From an uncultured Acidobacteriota bacterium (GTDB taxonomy: Bacteria > Acidobacteriota > Terriglobia > UBA7540): a DNA stretch of 62,779 bases. The position numbers were made by a program, and so were the translations under genes. Below are positions 1-8,792 of the stretch, in pieces (position 1 is the stretch's first letter; each line of letters opens with the position of its first letter). Location of the stretch: the NCBI GenBank assembly GCA_937900045.1, contig CALCEB010000225.1, positions 1-62,779 on the forward strand, read 5' to 3'. A model generated the notes under the pieces. It searched no databases. It saw only the letters and a program-made list of their open reading frames with translations, and had not been told where the DNA came from.

Positions 1-154
1 CATCCAGAAAGCAGCCTAGAATGCGCCTTTCGCCAAATTCTTGCGCAGAACCGAAGATATAAACATTGATTCGGCACCTACGCCAGGCTCGTATCTCTTG
101 AACCATTGGCCAAAATCCCGCATACCGATTTGAACTATCGACACTGCTAGCCAC

Positions 155-282
155 ACGGTCGTAAGCAGGCGACGCCCGGTTCTGTAGCGCCGGTCTGCGA
201 CCGGCGGATTTCGCCGCTCCCTGTCAGGGCAAGCTCCGAGCGGCGCTGTAGCAAATGCCCGCCGCTGGCTTATGTCCTCATG
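155..282 (-). repeat. Dispersed 128-bp palindromic repeat, family A, copy 1
   Basis: An imperfect inverted repeat that recurs at 12775-12901 and 44369-44496 (those two in the opposite orientation). The outer arms resemble AAGTCGGCGACGGGC and its complement; the core reads GCTGTAGCGCCGCTC, then a GGAGCTTGCCCTG..CAGGGAG hairpin, then a CCGGTCGCAGACCGG hairpin. It starts 9 bases past the stop codon of the sugar dehydrogenase gene, so as RNA it could act as a 3' stabilising or terminating structure. No clear target duplication is visible. Positions 1-154 hold no gene or signal that I can support. Confidence 0.75.
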
Positions 283-290
283 TATGGCAA

Positions 291-1532
291 CTATTCCGCT
301 GCGCTACCGCCCTGATACCCGACGCGCCAAATGACCTTGCCGCCATCGTCGGAAATAAGCAAGGAACCGTCGGGCGCGACCGCCACGCCCACCATCCTGC
401 CATAAACTGACTTCGCTTTGGGGTTGGGTACAAATCCGCTGAAAAAAGCTTCCGGCCTGCCGCTAGGCTTGCCGTCCCTGAACGGGATGAAAACCACTTG
501 ATATCCTGCCCGCCTGGTCCGATTCCAGGAACCGTGTTCAGCAATAAACGCGCCGTGCCAGTAGGAGGGAGGGAATTGATGCGCTTCGTAGAAGGCGAAT
601 TGCAAAGGGGCCACATGGGCTCCCAGCAGGACGTCGGGAACGAGAGTTTTTGAGACCAGGTCCGGCCTTTGAGGCCAAGCGCGAGGATCTAAGTACCCGC
701 CCCCATAGGAGTAAGGCCACCCATAAAACCCCCCTTTGACCACGTGGGTAAAGTAATCAGACGGCACGTCATCGCCCAGTCCGTCTCTCTCATTCACGCT
801 TGCCCACAGTTGATTCGAAATGGGATTGAAGCCAATCCCGACGGCATTGCGCAGGCCGTTGGCGTAAATGTGAGAGTTCTTTCCGTCCGGGTCTGCCGCT
901 ATAATGGCTGCGCGACGGGGATCGGATTCAACCGAGGCGTTGGATTTTGAACCCACCGAGATGAACAGTTGCGCTCCATCATTGCTAAAGGCAAGCGTCC
1001 TGGTCCAGTGCTGGTTGTACCCTCCACCAGGAAGGTCCAGGACGTGTTCCTCGGGACCCAAGCGTTGAGAGGTCTTCGGGTCATACCGGAAACGAATGAC
1101 TTGGTCCGTGTTACCGGCGTACACGTACTGCTGGTGAAAGGCAATCCCAAAGGGTTGTTGTAGATTCCGGGCGAAGGTGAAGCGCACAGCGGCTTTGCCA
1201 TCGTGTTTTGGATCTTGAAGCACAATAATTTTGCCAGCTTGCGGATCAGCAACGAAAACATCCCCATCGGGGGAGACGGCCAGCCATCGGGGATCTTCCA
1301 AGCCTCGGGCGAAGACTGATACTTTAAATCCCGGCGGAACAGACGGTACAAAACCCGGCGGCGGTGGAACTACCCGAGGCCAATTGTTGACTTCGAACAA
1401 TTTTAGGACGATGCGGGCACGCCATCCGCCGACGTTGAGCACCGCAAGCAGTGCGACAACTCCAGCGCCCAGGGCTGTCCACCCCATGAGTCTGCGAACA
1501 CGGCTAGCCATTGGATGAAGAGAGTTTAACAA
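291..1532 (-). CDS. Membrane-anchored PQQ-type sugar (sorbosone) dehydrogenase family protein
   Basis: 413 residues. Residues about 13-35 form one hydrophobic segment (GWTALGAGVVALLAVLNVGG), followed by a Pro-rich linker and a six-bladed beta-propeller typical of the glucose/L-sorbosone dehydrogenase family (blade motifs LAVSPDGDVFVAD, LAFSNDGAQLFISVGS, VAVAPDGSLLISDD; also ANGLRNAVGIGFNP and AEHGSWNRTRRAGY). Family members oxidise aldoses or related alcohols in the periplasm using PQQ, so this is probably an anchored periplasmic oxidoreductase. The substrate cannot be read from sequence, and many relatives have no proven activity. It stands alone; its 3' end abuts a family A repeat. Next to rhamnosidase genes it could oxidise released sugar, which is inference. 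Confidence 0.85.
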   Translation of the reverse strand: MLNSLHPMASRVRRLMGWTALGAGVVALLAVLNVGGWRARIVLKLFEVNNWPRVVPPPPGFVPSVPPGFKVSVFARGLEDPRWLAVSPDGDVFVADPQAGKIIVLQDPKHDGKAAVRFTFARNLQQPFGIAFHQQYVYAGNTDQVIRFRYDPKTSQRLGPEEHVLDLPGGGYNQHWTRTLAFSNDGAQLFISVGSKSNASVESDPRRAAIIAADPDGKNSHIYANGLRNAVGIGFNPISNQLWASVNERDGLGDDVPSDYFTHVVKGGFYGWPYSYGGGYLDPRAWPQRPDLVSKTLVPDVLLGAHVAPLQFAFYEAHQFPPSYWHGAFIAEHGSWNRTRRAGYQVVFIPFRDGKPSGRPEAFFSGFVPNPKAKSVYGRMVGVAVAPDGSLLISDDGGKVIWRVGYQGGSAAE

Positions 1533-1623
1533 GGAGTATCCACGGGATCAACGGGAGGGACAGAAGGAGCGTCCGGTGGGCCCACGGCCCGGTTAAGACA
1601 ACTTCCTTGCGTCCTTGGTCCAC

Positions 1624-4398
1624 TCACCGCACGATCAACGAGACCGGCCCCAGCAATCCGGAAGGCAGTGGCCGCAAATCGTCCATGTCTTGGGGCGTAA
1701 ATCGTCTACCATAGCGATCATTCAAAAGGCGGTAGCTGGGCCGTGACCTTCCAGCCATTGCATTGATGGCGAGGTTGGTGGCCACAATCCGCAGCTCATT
1801 GCCGCCCGATTGGATCATTCGGCTGATTTCGACTTCATAAGGTGGACTCCAGACTGAGCCTGCGCGCTGGCCGTTGACAAACACCACGGCTGCTTCCCGG
1901 ACCGGGCTGTTGATCCAAGCGCAATGGCCTTGTTGATGTTGGCGATCCGGTTCAACCGGAACGCCGTTGCCGAAATTCAAATAGACTCCTGGTCGATCCT
2001 TTAGAATATTCTCAGGCACAGCGACCGTCTTTTCGTAAATTGCCTGGCCCGAAAAGAAACGCAAATCCTTGCATTCGGTCCAAGAACGAAGCCGCTTCAT
2101 CATGAGAATTTTGCCAGTGGCGGGAAAGCTGACCTTCCAGCCGGTGCTAATGTCGACGAGCTTCGACACCAGCGGCTGGCGGGAATGACCGGCTGCGGTC
2201 GACCGGCCAGCCGCCATGAACACGAAGAGAGCGGATTCGTAAGGCTCGAGATGCAAGGAAATCACGGCCCGGCCGTCTGGAGTCGTTGCCCATTCCGGCT
2301 TGTACCTTCTGCCGGTGAGAGGATCCCACCGCTCCGGCGAGAGATGATTGACCCGGAACGTGGCTTTTGTAGCTTGGCGTTGATTCCCGGTATTGGCCAG
2401 GAAGTACAAGTCGCCTGCATCGAGCTTGCGGTGAATAAACCCGATTTCGGGAGCCTTTGGCGACAACACGACATCGGCAGTCAGCTTGCGGCAAAGAGTT
2501 TCACCAAGGCGTGATTCATCAGGAACAAAGTAAGCCGGAGCACCCGGCTCTTCAAAGAGTCTCCGGGTGATTGCATGGATCTGAGGAGTGTCTTGGCCCA
2601 TTTCCATAAGGCCCGGAGCGAGGCCCGGCTTTCTTCCCGTGGCGATCAGGACCAAGCCTTGCTGGGTCAGAGCTTCGACCTTGCGGTAAGTGGCGAGAGG
2701 AATGCGCACGGCTCCTGGGATGACAAGCGCGCGGTACGGAACGCCGGCTTTCTGAATTGCTTCGTCATCAATAAAATCAAAATTGAATCCGGCGTCCAAA
2801 ATTGCGGGAAGCAGCTTGGGCCCCAGCATCCGAGCCAGCAATTCGTTCATGGCCGGATTTTCGTGAACCTGGAAATGGGCCCAGGCATCGCAGTTGGGCA
2901 GATACACCGCGAGGTCATTCATGGGCTTGCCTTGGCGCAGCAGGAAGCTCGTCCGCTGCAGGTAAAGTGCCAGGTCCGGCATGACGGGCCACCACGGGTT
3001 GTGATCGTTCAACGCTCCGGCAGCATAGAAGCGCCATCCCGGTTGGCCAGCGCTGGGCGGCGAGTAGGGCCAACCATGTCCCACAATTTGATTAATTCCC
3101 TGCAGGAAGTGCTGATCGGCTTCCGATTTCAGATCGAGGGGTGTGGCTCGGAAAGCCGGGGAGTGAATCCACGTCCAGGTCTCGGATGACGTGACCGGAC
3201 GGCCATACAAGTGACTGGCCGAGGATGCCCAGCGCAAAGGGCTCAATTGTTTCCAATCTGCGCCGGCGCGCTCGCCCTCGGGCAGATCGACCAAGGAATT
3301 ACTGGAGAGCGTGACCGGAGGAGAACCATACACCTGGGCGCGCAGTTGAGTACCATGGCTTTTTGCCCAAGCATTGAGCGGGATCAGGTAATGCTCATTG
3401 ACAAGCTCCGTCAGAGTGCGGCCCCAGTCGCAGCGCACAGCGGCAGTGGCCTCACCCATATCGCCGGCCAGGGCAAGGAGGTAAGGTTTCAGGTCGTAGC
3501 CGCGGCGCCGCTTGAATTCGGTGAGCAGGCCGCCCGTCCAGTTGGAGTGTTCGACCTCCAGGCTGTCACTGAAGATGGCATATGGAGGATGATCTCCGAA
3601 TGGCTCTAGCAGGCGGTTCCCCGTGGTAGCCAGGTAATCTTCGACCGCCGCTTTGTCATAATGGTCAAGAACAAAACCTTCGGCGCCCACCGCCGGACGT
3701 TTCACCATCATGCCCGTCCGGCTGGCAATAAAGAAATAGACTGCGCCTGCGCCCTGAAAGCTGCCTCTTCGTACCCGGCGCCTTCCGGCCAAGACCAGCT
3801 CCTCGATGTTCTCAGCAGAAAGGCTTTTGTGCGGGTTGCGAACTGCCCACGCGGCCAGCAAGGATTCGCCCTTTTCGAGACTCGGAATAGGAATTGAGTC
3901 CTCTTCAGCCTCGATGGGCTTTTGTTCCCATCGGAGCAACCCGGCAGCCTGGTTTATCAGAACTTTGGATCCACCGTAAGGCCAGCCGCTGCCCAAGGTA
4001 AGGTCCATGCGCAAACCAAGCTGCCGGGCTTTGTGCGAAACAAAACGCAGCGCATCCAAAAAATCGCCGGAAAGAAACGGCAGAATCCTCATCCCGTGCG
4101 CCGGATCGTCGAGAGCCAGCGGATAAACCGGCTGCACTTCAAAGCCGCCAATGCCTGCCTCTTTCATAACGCCCATTTCGCGTTCGAGCTCTTCGTGAGT
4201 CACGGCAGGTCCGAACCACCACCAGCGCAGCATGATGCGGGCATCCCCCGGCGGATGCTGGAACGACTCCCACATGGCGTCTTGTATCGCAGGATTGCCT
4301 CTTTCCGGAATTCCCCTCAACCAAGCAGAACTGCTGAGTTCAAGCCCTGCCAAGGAAGCTCTTTGAACAAATTCTCTGCGTGAACAGCGCGACTTCAT
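1624..4398 (-). CDS. Exported GH106-family alpha-L-rhamnosidase-like glycoside hydrolase
   Basis: 924 residues. The N-terminus has a twin-arginine-like export signal (SRREFVQRASLAGLELSSSAW). The region from residue about 45 carries the GH106-type opening (RWWWFGPAVTHEELEREM, GIGGFEVQPVYPL) and a TIM-barrel with FSDSLEVEHSNWT, an acidic motif at the expected catalytic side. The C-terminal ~200 residues are a beta-sandwich resembling galactose-binding domains (YEKTVAVPE, VFVNGQRAGSVWSPPYEVEIS). GH106 enzymes remove terminal L-rhamnose from rhamnogalacturonan and plant glycosides. Exact catalytic residues were not assigned. The ATG start gives a complete signal peptide. It is transcribed away from the Old Yellow Enzyme gene, with a mobile element between them. 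Family call firm, substrate inferred. Confidence 0.85.
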   Translation of the reverse strand: MKSRCSRREFVQRASLAGLELSSSAWLRGIPERGNPAIQDAMWESFQHPPGDARIMLRWWWFGPAVTHEELEREMGVMKEAGIGGFEVQPVYPLALDDPAHGMRILPFLSGDFLDALRFVSHKARQLGLRMDLTLGSGWPYGGSKVLINQAAGLLRWEQKPIEAEEDSIPIPSLEKGESLLAAWAVRNPHKSLSAENIEELVLAGRRRVRRGSFQGAGAVYFFIASRTGMMVKRPAVGAEGFVLDHYDKAAVEDYLATTGNRLLEPFGDHPPYAIFSDSLEVEHSNWTGGLLTEFKRRRGYDLKPYLLALAGDMGEATAAVRCDWGRTLTELVNEHYLIPLNAWAKSHGTQLRAQVYGSPPVTLSSNSLVDLPEGERAGADWKQLSPLRWASSASHLYGRPVTSSETWTWIHSPAFRATPLDLKSEADQHFLQGINQIVGHGWPYSPPSAGQPGWRFYAAGALNDHNPWWPVMPDLALYLQRTSFLLRQGKPMNDLAVYLPNCDAWAHFQVHENPAMNELLARMLGPKLLPAILDAGFNFDFIDDEAIQKAGVPYRALVIPGAVRIPLATYRKVEALTQQGLVLIATGRKPGLAPGLMEMGQDTPQIHAITRRLFEEPGAPAYFVPDESRLGETLCRKLTADVVLSPKAPEIGFIHRKLDAGDLYFLANTGNQRQATKATFRVNHLSPERWDPLTGRRYKPEWATTPDGRAVISLHLEPYESALFVFMAAGRSTAAGHSRQPLVSKLVDISTGWKVSFPATGKILMMKRLRSWTECKDLRFFSGQAIYEKTVAVPENILKDRPGVYLNFGNGVPVEPDRQHQQGHCAWINSPVREAAVVFVNGQRAGSVWSPPYEVEISRMIQSGGNELRIVATNLAINAMAGRSRPSYRLLNDRYGRRFTPQDMDDLRPLPSGLLGPVSLIVR

Positions 4399-4524
4399 GC
4401 GGAACCCTCGGAATCGGAAAGTGAAAACCGCCGGAACGAGGCAATGCCGTTCCAGAAGATGTTCATTAGAAAGCCCGTCAGTTTACCATTGATTCAGATA
4501 ACTCTTGCAGCAGCCGGCCAAAGG

Positions 4525-4593
4525 AGTACTGGCGCAATTTGCTGTAGCGGCGCTCATAGAGCGCCGCTACAGCAACCAAACTGAGTCACTACC
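4525..4593. mobile_element. Non-autonomous inverted-repeat element with 8-bp target duplication, copy 1 (short form)
   Basis: 69 bp. The right end reads CTGAGTCACTACC and the left end AGTACTGGCGCAATTT is a slightly worn copy of the family terminus GGTAGTGGCGCAGTTT. The middle is one 15-bp stem (GCTGTAGCGGCGCTC, 4541-4555) with a 3-nt loop. Flanks are GCCAAAGG at 4517-4524 and GGCAAAGG at 4594-4601, 7 of 8 identical. It lacks the second hairpin of the longer copies. It occupies most of the gap 4399-4736, in which I see nothing else apart from the leader of the next gene. Confidence 0.7.
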
Positions 4594-4736
4594 GGCAAAG
4601 GCGGTTGGCCACGATGTTCACCCCAACCTGGAGGTTCGCCAATGGCATCGGTTTCAGCCAAAGTCAGAATCTTGCGGCAGGAATTCCCGGCAAGGCTGAC
4701 GGTGACCAGGAAATTTCATGCTATCCTCAGCCTGCA

Positions 4737-6218
4737 ATGGCGCAACCACGTTACCCACGGGTGGCAAGCTTCCGCACAGCCGAGGCATTGGCAGGGCATC
4801 TTAAGGATTTAGGTTGGCAGCTTCCGTTTGATGATTCGATCCTTTCTTACCCGGAATCTCCTCTGGCGCAGCCGCTCGAATTCCATCTGAATGGTGTTTT
4901 GCGCCGGGTTGGAAACCGGCTCGCGGTTCAGCCCATGGAAGGATGGGATGGAGAGGCGGACGGCCGTCCGTCGGAACTTACGCGGAGGCGCTGGCTGCGG
5001 TTCGGGACAAGCGGCGCCAAATTGCTTTGGGGTGGTGAAGCGGTGGCTGTGTCGCCTGAAGCGCGCGCCAATCCCAACCAACTCCTGCTGAACCATAGAA
5101 CGGCCACCGGCCTTGCGAAGTTGCGCGAGGAGGTGATTCGCGCCCATCGGGAGAGATTTGGCACGGCTGATGATTTTGTCTTTGGTCTTCAATTAACCCA
5201 TTCCGGGCGTTTCTGCCGCCCATTTGACAAAGCACGGCTCGAACCGGTCATTGCCTACCATCATCCTATTCTCGACCTCAAATTTCCGGTCGCCACTCGC
5301 GTTCTCCCGGTTTCTGATTCGGAGATTCGGGGCATCCTTGATGACTTCGGCGTGGCAGCGCGCTTGGCCCGCGAAATTGGCTTCGATTTTGTAGATTTGA
5401 AGCATTGTCATGGCTATCTCGCTCATGAGTTCCTGAGCGCCCACATTCGCCCTGGCCCGTACGGAGGCAGCTTCGAAAATCGCACGCGTTTTCTCCGCGA
5501 GCTGGTGGAGGCCGTGCGCGCGTCGGCGCCGGGCCTCGAAATCGGCATCCGCTTGAGCGCCTACGATTCGATTCCATATGGCCGGGATCCGGTGACGGGT
5601 TCTGGTGTCCCAGTCAAGCCTGCGGCACCAGGAGCATATATCTGGGGCTTTGGCATCGATGCTGACGATCCAGTGCTTCCGGACTTGTCAGAGGCCAAAC
5701 GTCTGCTGGCGCTCCTCTGTTCAATGGGGATCCGGTTGGTCAACATCACCGCCGGCAGCCCGTACTATTGTCCTCATTTACAGCGTCCGGCGCTCTTCCC
5801 GCCCTGCGATAGCTATTTGCCGCCGGAGGATCCTTTGGCCAGCGCGGCTCGTCTGGTTGCCGCCGTCCGTCAATTGAAGGAAGCCATCCCGGAAATGATT
5901 TTGGTGTCGTCTGGCTGGTCGTATTTCCAGGATTTTCTCCCGCATTTCGCCCAAGCCGCTGTGCGTGAAGGCTGGACGGACTTCGCCGGGTTAGGCAGGA
6001 TGATGTTGTCCTACCCGGACCTTCCGGCCCAAGTGCTTGAGGCTGGCAAGATAGACCGCAAGAAGATTTGCCGCACGTTTAGCGACTGCACCAATGGACC
6101 TCGCAACGGATTGATCTCCGGGTGTTACCCGCTCGATCCGTATTATCAATCAAGACCCGAGGCGCACATGCTTCGCGCCATCAAGGGCGGCTCAGAAACG
6201 GTGGCAGTTAAGTCATGA
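4737..6218 (+). CDS. NADH:flavin oxidoreductase / Old Yellow Enzyme family protein
   Basis: 493 residues from the ATG at 4737. An in-frame start at 4605 exists, but its 44 extra residues run through low-complexity leader sequence and look non-coding. The TIM-barrel of the FMN-dependent Old Yellow Enzyme family is recognisable: GNRLAVQPMEGWDG near residue 60, FGLQLTHSGRFCRP near 155, FDFVDLKHCHGYLAHEFLS near 215, GGSFENRTRF and FAGLGRMMLSYPDLP. The His-Gly-Tyr-Leu and NR motifs belong to the 2,4-dienoyl-CoA reductase/xenobiotic-reductase branch. Members reduce activated C=C bonds using NAD(P)H; the substrate is unknown. It has no iron-sulfur/FAD extension, so it is a single-domain form. Its stop codon overlaps the start of the next gene (ATGA), so the two are translationally coupled and probably act in one pathway. 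Confidence 0.85.
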   Translation: MAQPRYPRVASFRTAEALAGHLKDLGWQLPFDDSILSYPESPLAQPLEFHLNGVLRRVGNRLAVQPMEGWDGEADGRPSELTRRRWLRFGTSGAKLLWGGEAVAVSPEARANPNQLLLNHRTATGLAKLREEVIRAHRERFGTADDFVFGLQLTHSGRFCRPFDKARLEPVIAYHHPILDLKFPVATRVLPVSDSEIRGILDDFGVAARLAREIGFDFVDLKHCHGYLAHEFLSAHIRPGPYGGSFENRTRFLRELVEAVRASAPGLEIGIRLSAYDSIPYGRDPVTGSGVPVKPAAPGAYIWGFGIDADDPVLPDLSEAKRLLALLCSMGIRLVNITAGSPYYCPHLQRPALFPPCDSYLPPEDPLASAARLVAAVRQLKEAIPEMILVSSGWSYFQDFLPHFAQAAVREGWTDFAGLGRMMLSYPDLPAQVLEAGKIDRKKICRTFSDCTNGPRNGLISGCYPLDPYYQSRPEAHMLRAIKGGSETVAVKS

Positions 6219-7213
6219 CTCATCGGCTGGAAGTCTTCGCGCATCATCGCCGCCCTGGCCGCAAAATCCAGGGAATCAGCGCCATATTATTGCCGTTTGA
6301 CGGGCAAGGCCACATCCATGAGCAAGGGTTTCGGAATCACGCGCGGCGCACGCTCGATGCGGGCTTGCGGCTTGCAGTCAACATGGACACCGGTTACGTC
6401 GATTTGCTGACGGCCGGACAAAGGCGAACGGTTCTCGAATGGGCCCGGGAGATAGTGAACGGAATGGATTGGTTTGCGGCGGGGGCGTTGCCTTCAGAAT
6501 GCCAGGGGTCTGCAGGAATTGCCTACGCCCGCGAATGCGCTGGAATTTGCGAACAAGGTGGGGTTCCAGTGGTTTTTCCGTCACCTCTGCTGGCAAATTT
6601 AGATGATGATGGGCTCATGAGAGTTTTTGCGGAAGTCGCTTCGGCCACGCCTCGATTCCTGGCATTTGAGCTGGGCAGCATGTTTAATCCGCACGGGCGA
6701 ATGTTCTCCGACCGGGTTCTTGGCGCACTGATGGAAATGCCGCAGTGCTGTGGTCTGAAGCATTCGTCCCTCGACCGGATCACGGAACTCCATCGCATCG
6801 AGCTGCGCGACGGGCATCGCCCGGATTTTGTGATTTACACCGGGAACGATCTTGCCGCCGACATGGTTGAATACGGCAGCGATTACTTGCTGGGCCTTTC
6901 CACGTTCGCTCCGGAGCTTTTCGCGGCGCGCGATCTGGCTTGGGCTGAATCAAGCGCCCGGTATCTGGAATTCCGGGATATGATTCAACATTTAGGCTGG
7001 GTCGGGTTCCGCGAGCCAGTGGCGGCATACAAACACGCGGCGGCGATTTTCCTGAATTTGACGGGCTGGCTCGAGGGTCATCAGACTCATCCGCTCGCGC
7101 CCCGCCGTGAACCGTGGGACGTTGAAATCTTGAAGGACGCAGCGGAGCGGCTTCGGCGGCTGCTTCCGGCCGCAGTCCGCCCAACCGCGCAGTGGTCTGG
7201 CTCCGCCGGCTGA
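6215..7213 (+). CDS. DapA-superfamily aldolase/lyase (dihydrodipicolinate synthase-like)
   Basis: 332 residues, overlapping the preceding flavoenzyme gene by 4 bases. The N-acetylneuraminate lyase/dihydrodipicolinate synthase fold is indicated by GISAILLPFDGQGHI, NMDTGYVDLL, the Schiff-base lysine in GLKHSSLDR (Lys182) and DFVIYTGNDLAADM. The usual Tyr of the YN.P motif is not evident: the equivalent stretch reads FELGSMFNPHG. The chemistry may therefore differ from lysine biosynthesis. Such enzymes often cleave or dehydrate 2-keto-3-deoxy sugar acids. The coupling to an Old Yellow Enzyme and the rhamnose-catabolic neighbourhood suggest sugar-acid breakdown (inference). Distantly related to 8793-9743. 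Confidence 0.75.
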   Translation: MTHRLEVFAHHRRPGRKIQGISAILLPFDGQGHIHEQGFRNHARRTLDAGLRLAVNMDTGYVDLLTAGQRRTVLEWAREIVNGMDWFAAGALPSECQGSAGIAYARECAGICEQGGVPVVFPSPLLANLDDDGLMRVFAEVASATPRFLAFELGSMFNPHGRMFSDRVLGALMEMPQCCGLKHSSLDRITELHRIELRDGHRPDFVIYTGNDLAADMVEYGSDYLLGLSTFAPELFAARDLAWAESSARYLEFRDMIQHLGWVGFREPVAAYKHAAAIFLNLTGWLEGHQTHPLAPRREPWDVEILKDAAERLRRLLPAAVRPTAQWSGSAG

Positions 7214-7325
7214 AGTCAGCCCTTTCACTCTTCCACCGGATCCCCGGTTGCAAGAGGTAGAGTATAGGCAGTGTAGAATATCATGCATGTCGGGCTGGAT
7301 TGTTGGTATTTTAATCTGGATGATT

Positions 7326-7521
7326 GGTAGTGACTCAGTCTGGCGATTCTTATCAGTTTGTTCCTTTACCGTCATTCCCGCGAAAGCGGGAATCCAGTCC
7401 GCAAGCCGGAGTGGCATTCTGAACTCGTGCGACAAAAAGGGTCGTCTCTGGCATGGATCCCCGCTTTCGCGGGGATGACGGCGGCGAACAATGTCAGAAA
7501 ACATCAAACTGAGTCGCCACC
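7326..7521. mobile_element. Non-autonomous inverted-repeat element with perfect 8-bp target duplication, copy 2 (196 bp, different core)
   Basis: The left end reads GGTAGTGACTCAGTCTG and the right end CAAACTGAGTCGCCACC, which are inverted copies of each other. The flanks are GGATGATT at 7318-7325 and GGATGATT at 7522-7529, a perfect 8-bp duplication. The core differs from the other copies: it contains two arms of the common repeat GTCATTCCCGCGAAAGCGGG (about 7371-7395) and its complement (about 7453-7480). No ORF of note lies inside. This explains most of the gene-free stretch 7214-7615. Confidence 0.85.
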
Positions 7522-7615
7522 GGATGATTCATAAACTTGACTTGGAAGACCGTCAGGGCTTTTCTGCGGCGCGATTTTCTATGGTCAGTATCACTTTCAG
7601 GTGAGGGTGTTGAAC

Positions 7616-8773
7616 ATGTTGCCTCGCGGATTGCGCTTCCTGTTGTTATTCTCTGTCATTTGCGGATCGGGGTTTGGTCAGGAGCATCCACCCACGCTCC
7701 CCATCGGTTCATCTGCCCCCGGCTTTTGCTTGCCCGGCGTTGACGGCAAGACCCACTGCCTGAAGGATTACGCCTCAGCCAAGGTCTTGGTGGTGATCTT
7801 CACTTGCGATCATTGTCCTACGGCGCAGCTTTATGAATCCCGCATCAAGAAGCTTGTGGACGATTACAAAGGCCGCGATGTGGCGTTCGTTGCCATCCAG
7901 CCGAATAATCCCAAAGCCATCCGGCTTGATGAGCTTGGCTATACGGATGTGAGCGATTCGTTTGCGGACATGAAACTTCGCGCCGCCTACCGGCACTTCA
8001 ATTTTCCTTATCTCTACGACGGGGATACTCAGAAGGTGGCGCGCGCTTACGGCCCCACTGCCACACCTCACGTGTTCATCTTCGACGCGGCGCGCAAGCT
8101 GCGCTACGACGGACGCATTGATAATAATCCCCGGCAACAATACATGACGCGCCAGGATGCGCGCCTGGCGATCGACGAATTGTTAGCCGGTAAACCTGTT
8201 CAAGTATCCCAAACGCCTTCTGTGGGGTGCTCGACGAAATGGATGTACAAAGAGGCGGCCAGCGCGGCGGAACTCGCAAAGATTGAAAGCCAGCCCGTTG
8301 CCGTCAACCCTGCAACCGCTGACGATTTGAAAGCCCTCCGCAAGAATCCAACGGGCAAGCTGCTCTTGGTGGATTTCTGGGCCACGTGGTGCGGCCCTTG
8401 CCTTGAGGAGTTTCCGGACCTTGAAACCATGTACCGCATGTACGGCCACCGGCCTTTCGACCTGGTGACGGTCAGCATCAATTACCCCGACGAACAAGCT
8501 GGCGTCTTGCGTGACCTTCGCAAGGAACACGCCACAACCCGGAACCTGATCTTCAGTTCGCCGCAAATCTACGACTTGATGGCGGCTTTTGATCCCGGCT
8601 GGAATGGGGCTGTGCCTTATACTATGTTAATTGGTCCCAAGGGTGAAGTGGTTTTCAAGCAGCAGGGAGGGATCGATGCTCTCGAACTCCGGCGGATGAT
8701 CCTCGCCAATCTGCCCGACGATGACTACATGGGACTTCAATCGTATTACCGCCAGGCAGTCTATAAGAAATAG
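7616..8773 (+). CDS. Exported two-domain thioredoxin-fold protein (AhpC/TSA-like plus TlpA-like)
   Basis: 385 residues from the ATG at 7616, which has AGGTGAGG 9 bases upstream; a GTG at 7601 in frame is the alternative. The signal peptide is RFLLLFSVICGSGFGQ. Domain 1 (about 25-185) is a redoxin domain (GSSAPGFCLPGVDGK) with a CDHC motif instead of a peroxiredoxin cysteine. Domain 2 (about 225-370) is TlpA/ResA-like, with FWATWCGPCLEEFP and cis-Pro region GAVPYTMLIG. Proteins of this type act in periplasmic thiol redox chemistry. Having both domains in one chain is uncommon but known in Planctomycetes/Acidobacteria. It is convergent with the next gene, 19 bases apart. Partner unknown. Confidence 0.85.
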   Translation: MLPRGLRFLLLFSVICGSGFGQEHPPTLPIGSSAPGFCLPGVDGKTHCLKDYASAKVLVVIFTCDHCPTAQLYESRIKKLVDDYKGRDVAFVAIQPNNPKAIRLDELGYTDVSDSFADMKLRAAYRHFNFPYLYDGDTQKVARAYGPTATPHVFIFDAARKLRYDGRIDNNPRQQYMTRQDARLAIDELLAGKPVQVSQTPSVGCSTKWMYKEAASAAELAKIESQPVAVNPATADDLKALRKNPTGKLLLVDFWATWCGPCLEEFPDLETMYRMYGHRPFDLVTVSINYPDEQAGVLRDLRKEHATTRNLIFSSPQIYDLMAAFDPGWNGAVPYTMLIGPKGEVVFKQQGGIDALELRRMILANLPDDDYMGLQSYYRQAVYKK

Positions 8774-8792
8774 GTTCTTCGCCAGCTTCGCT

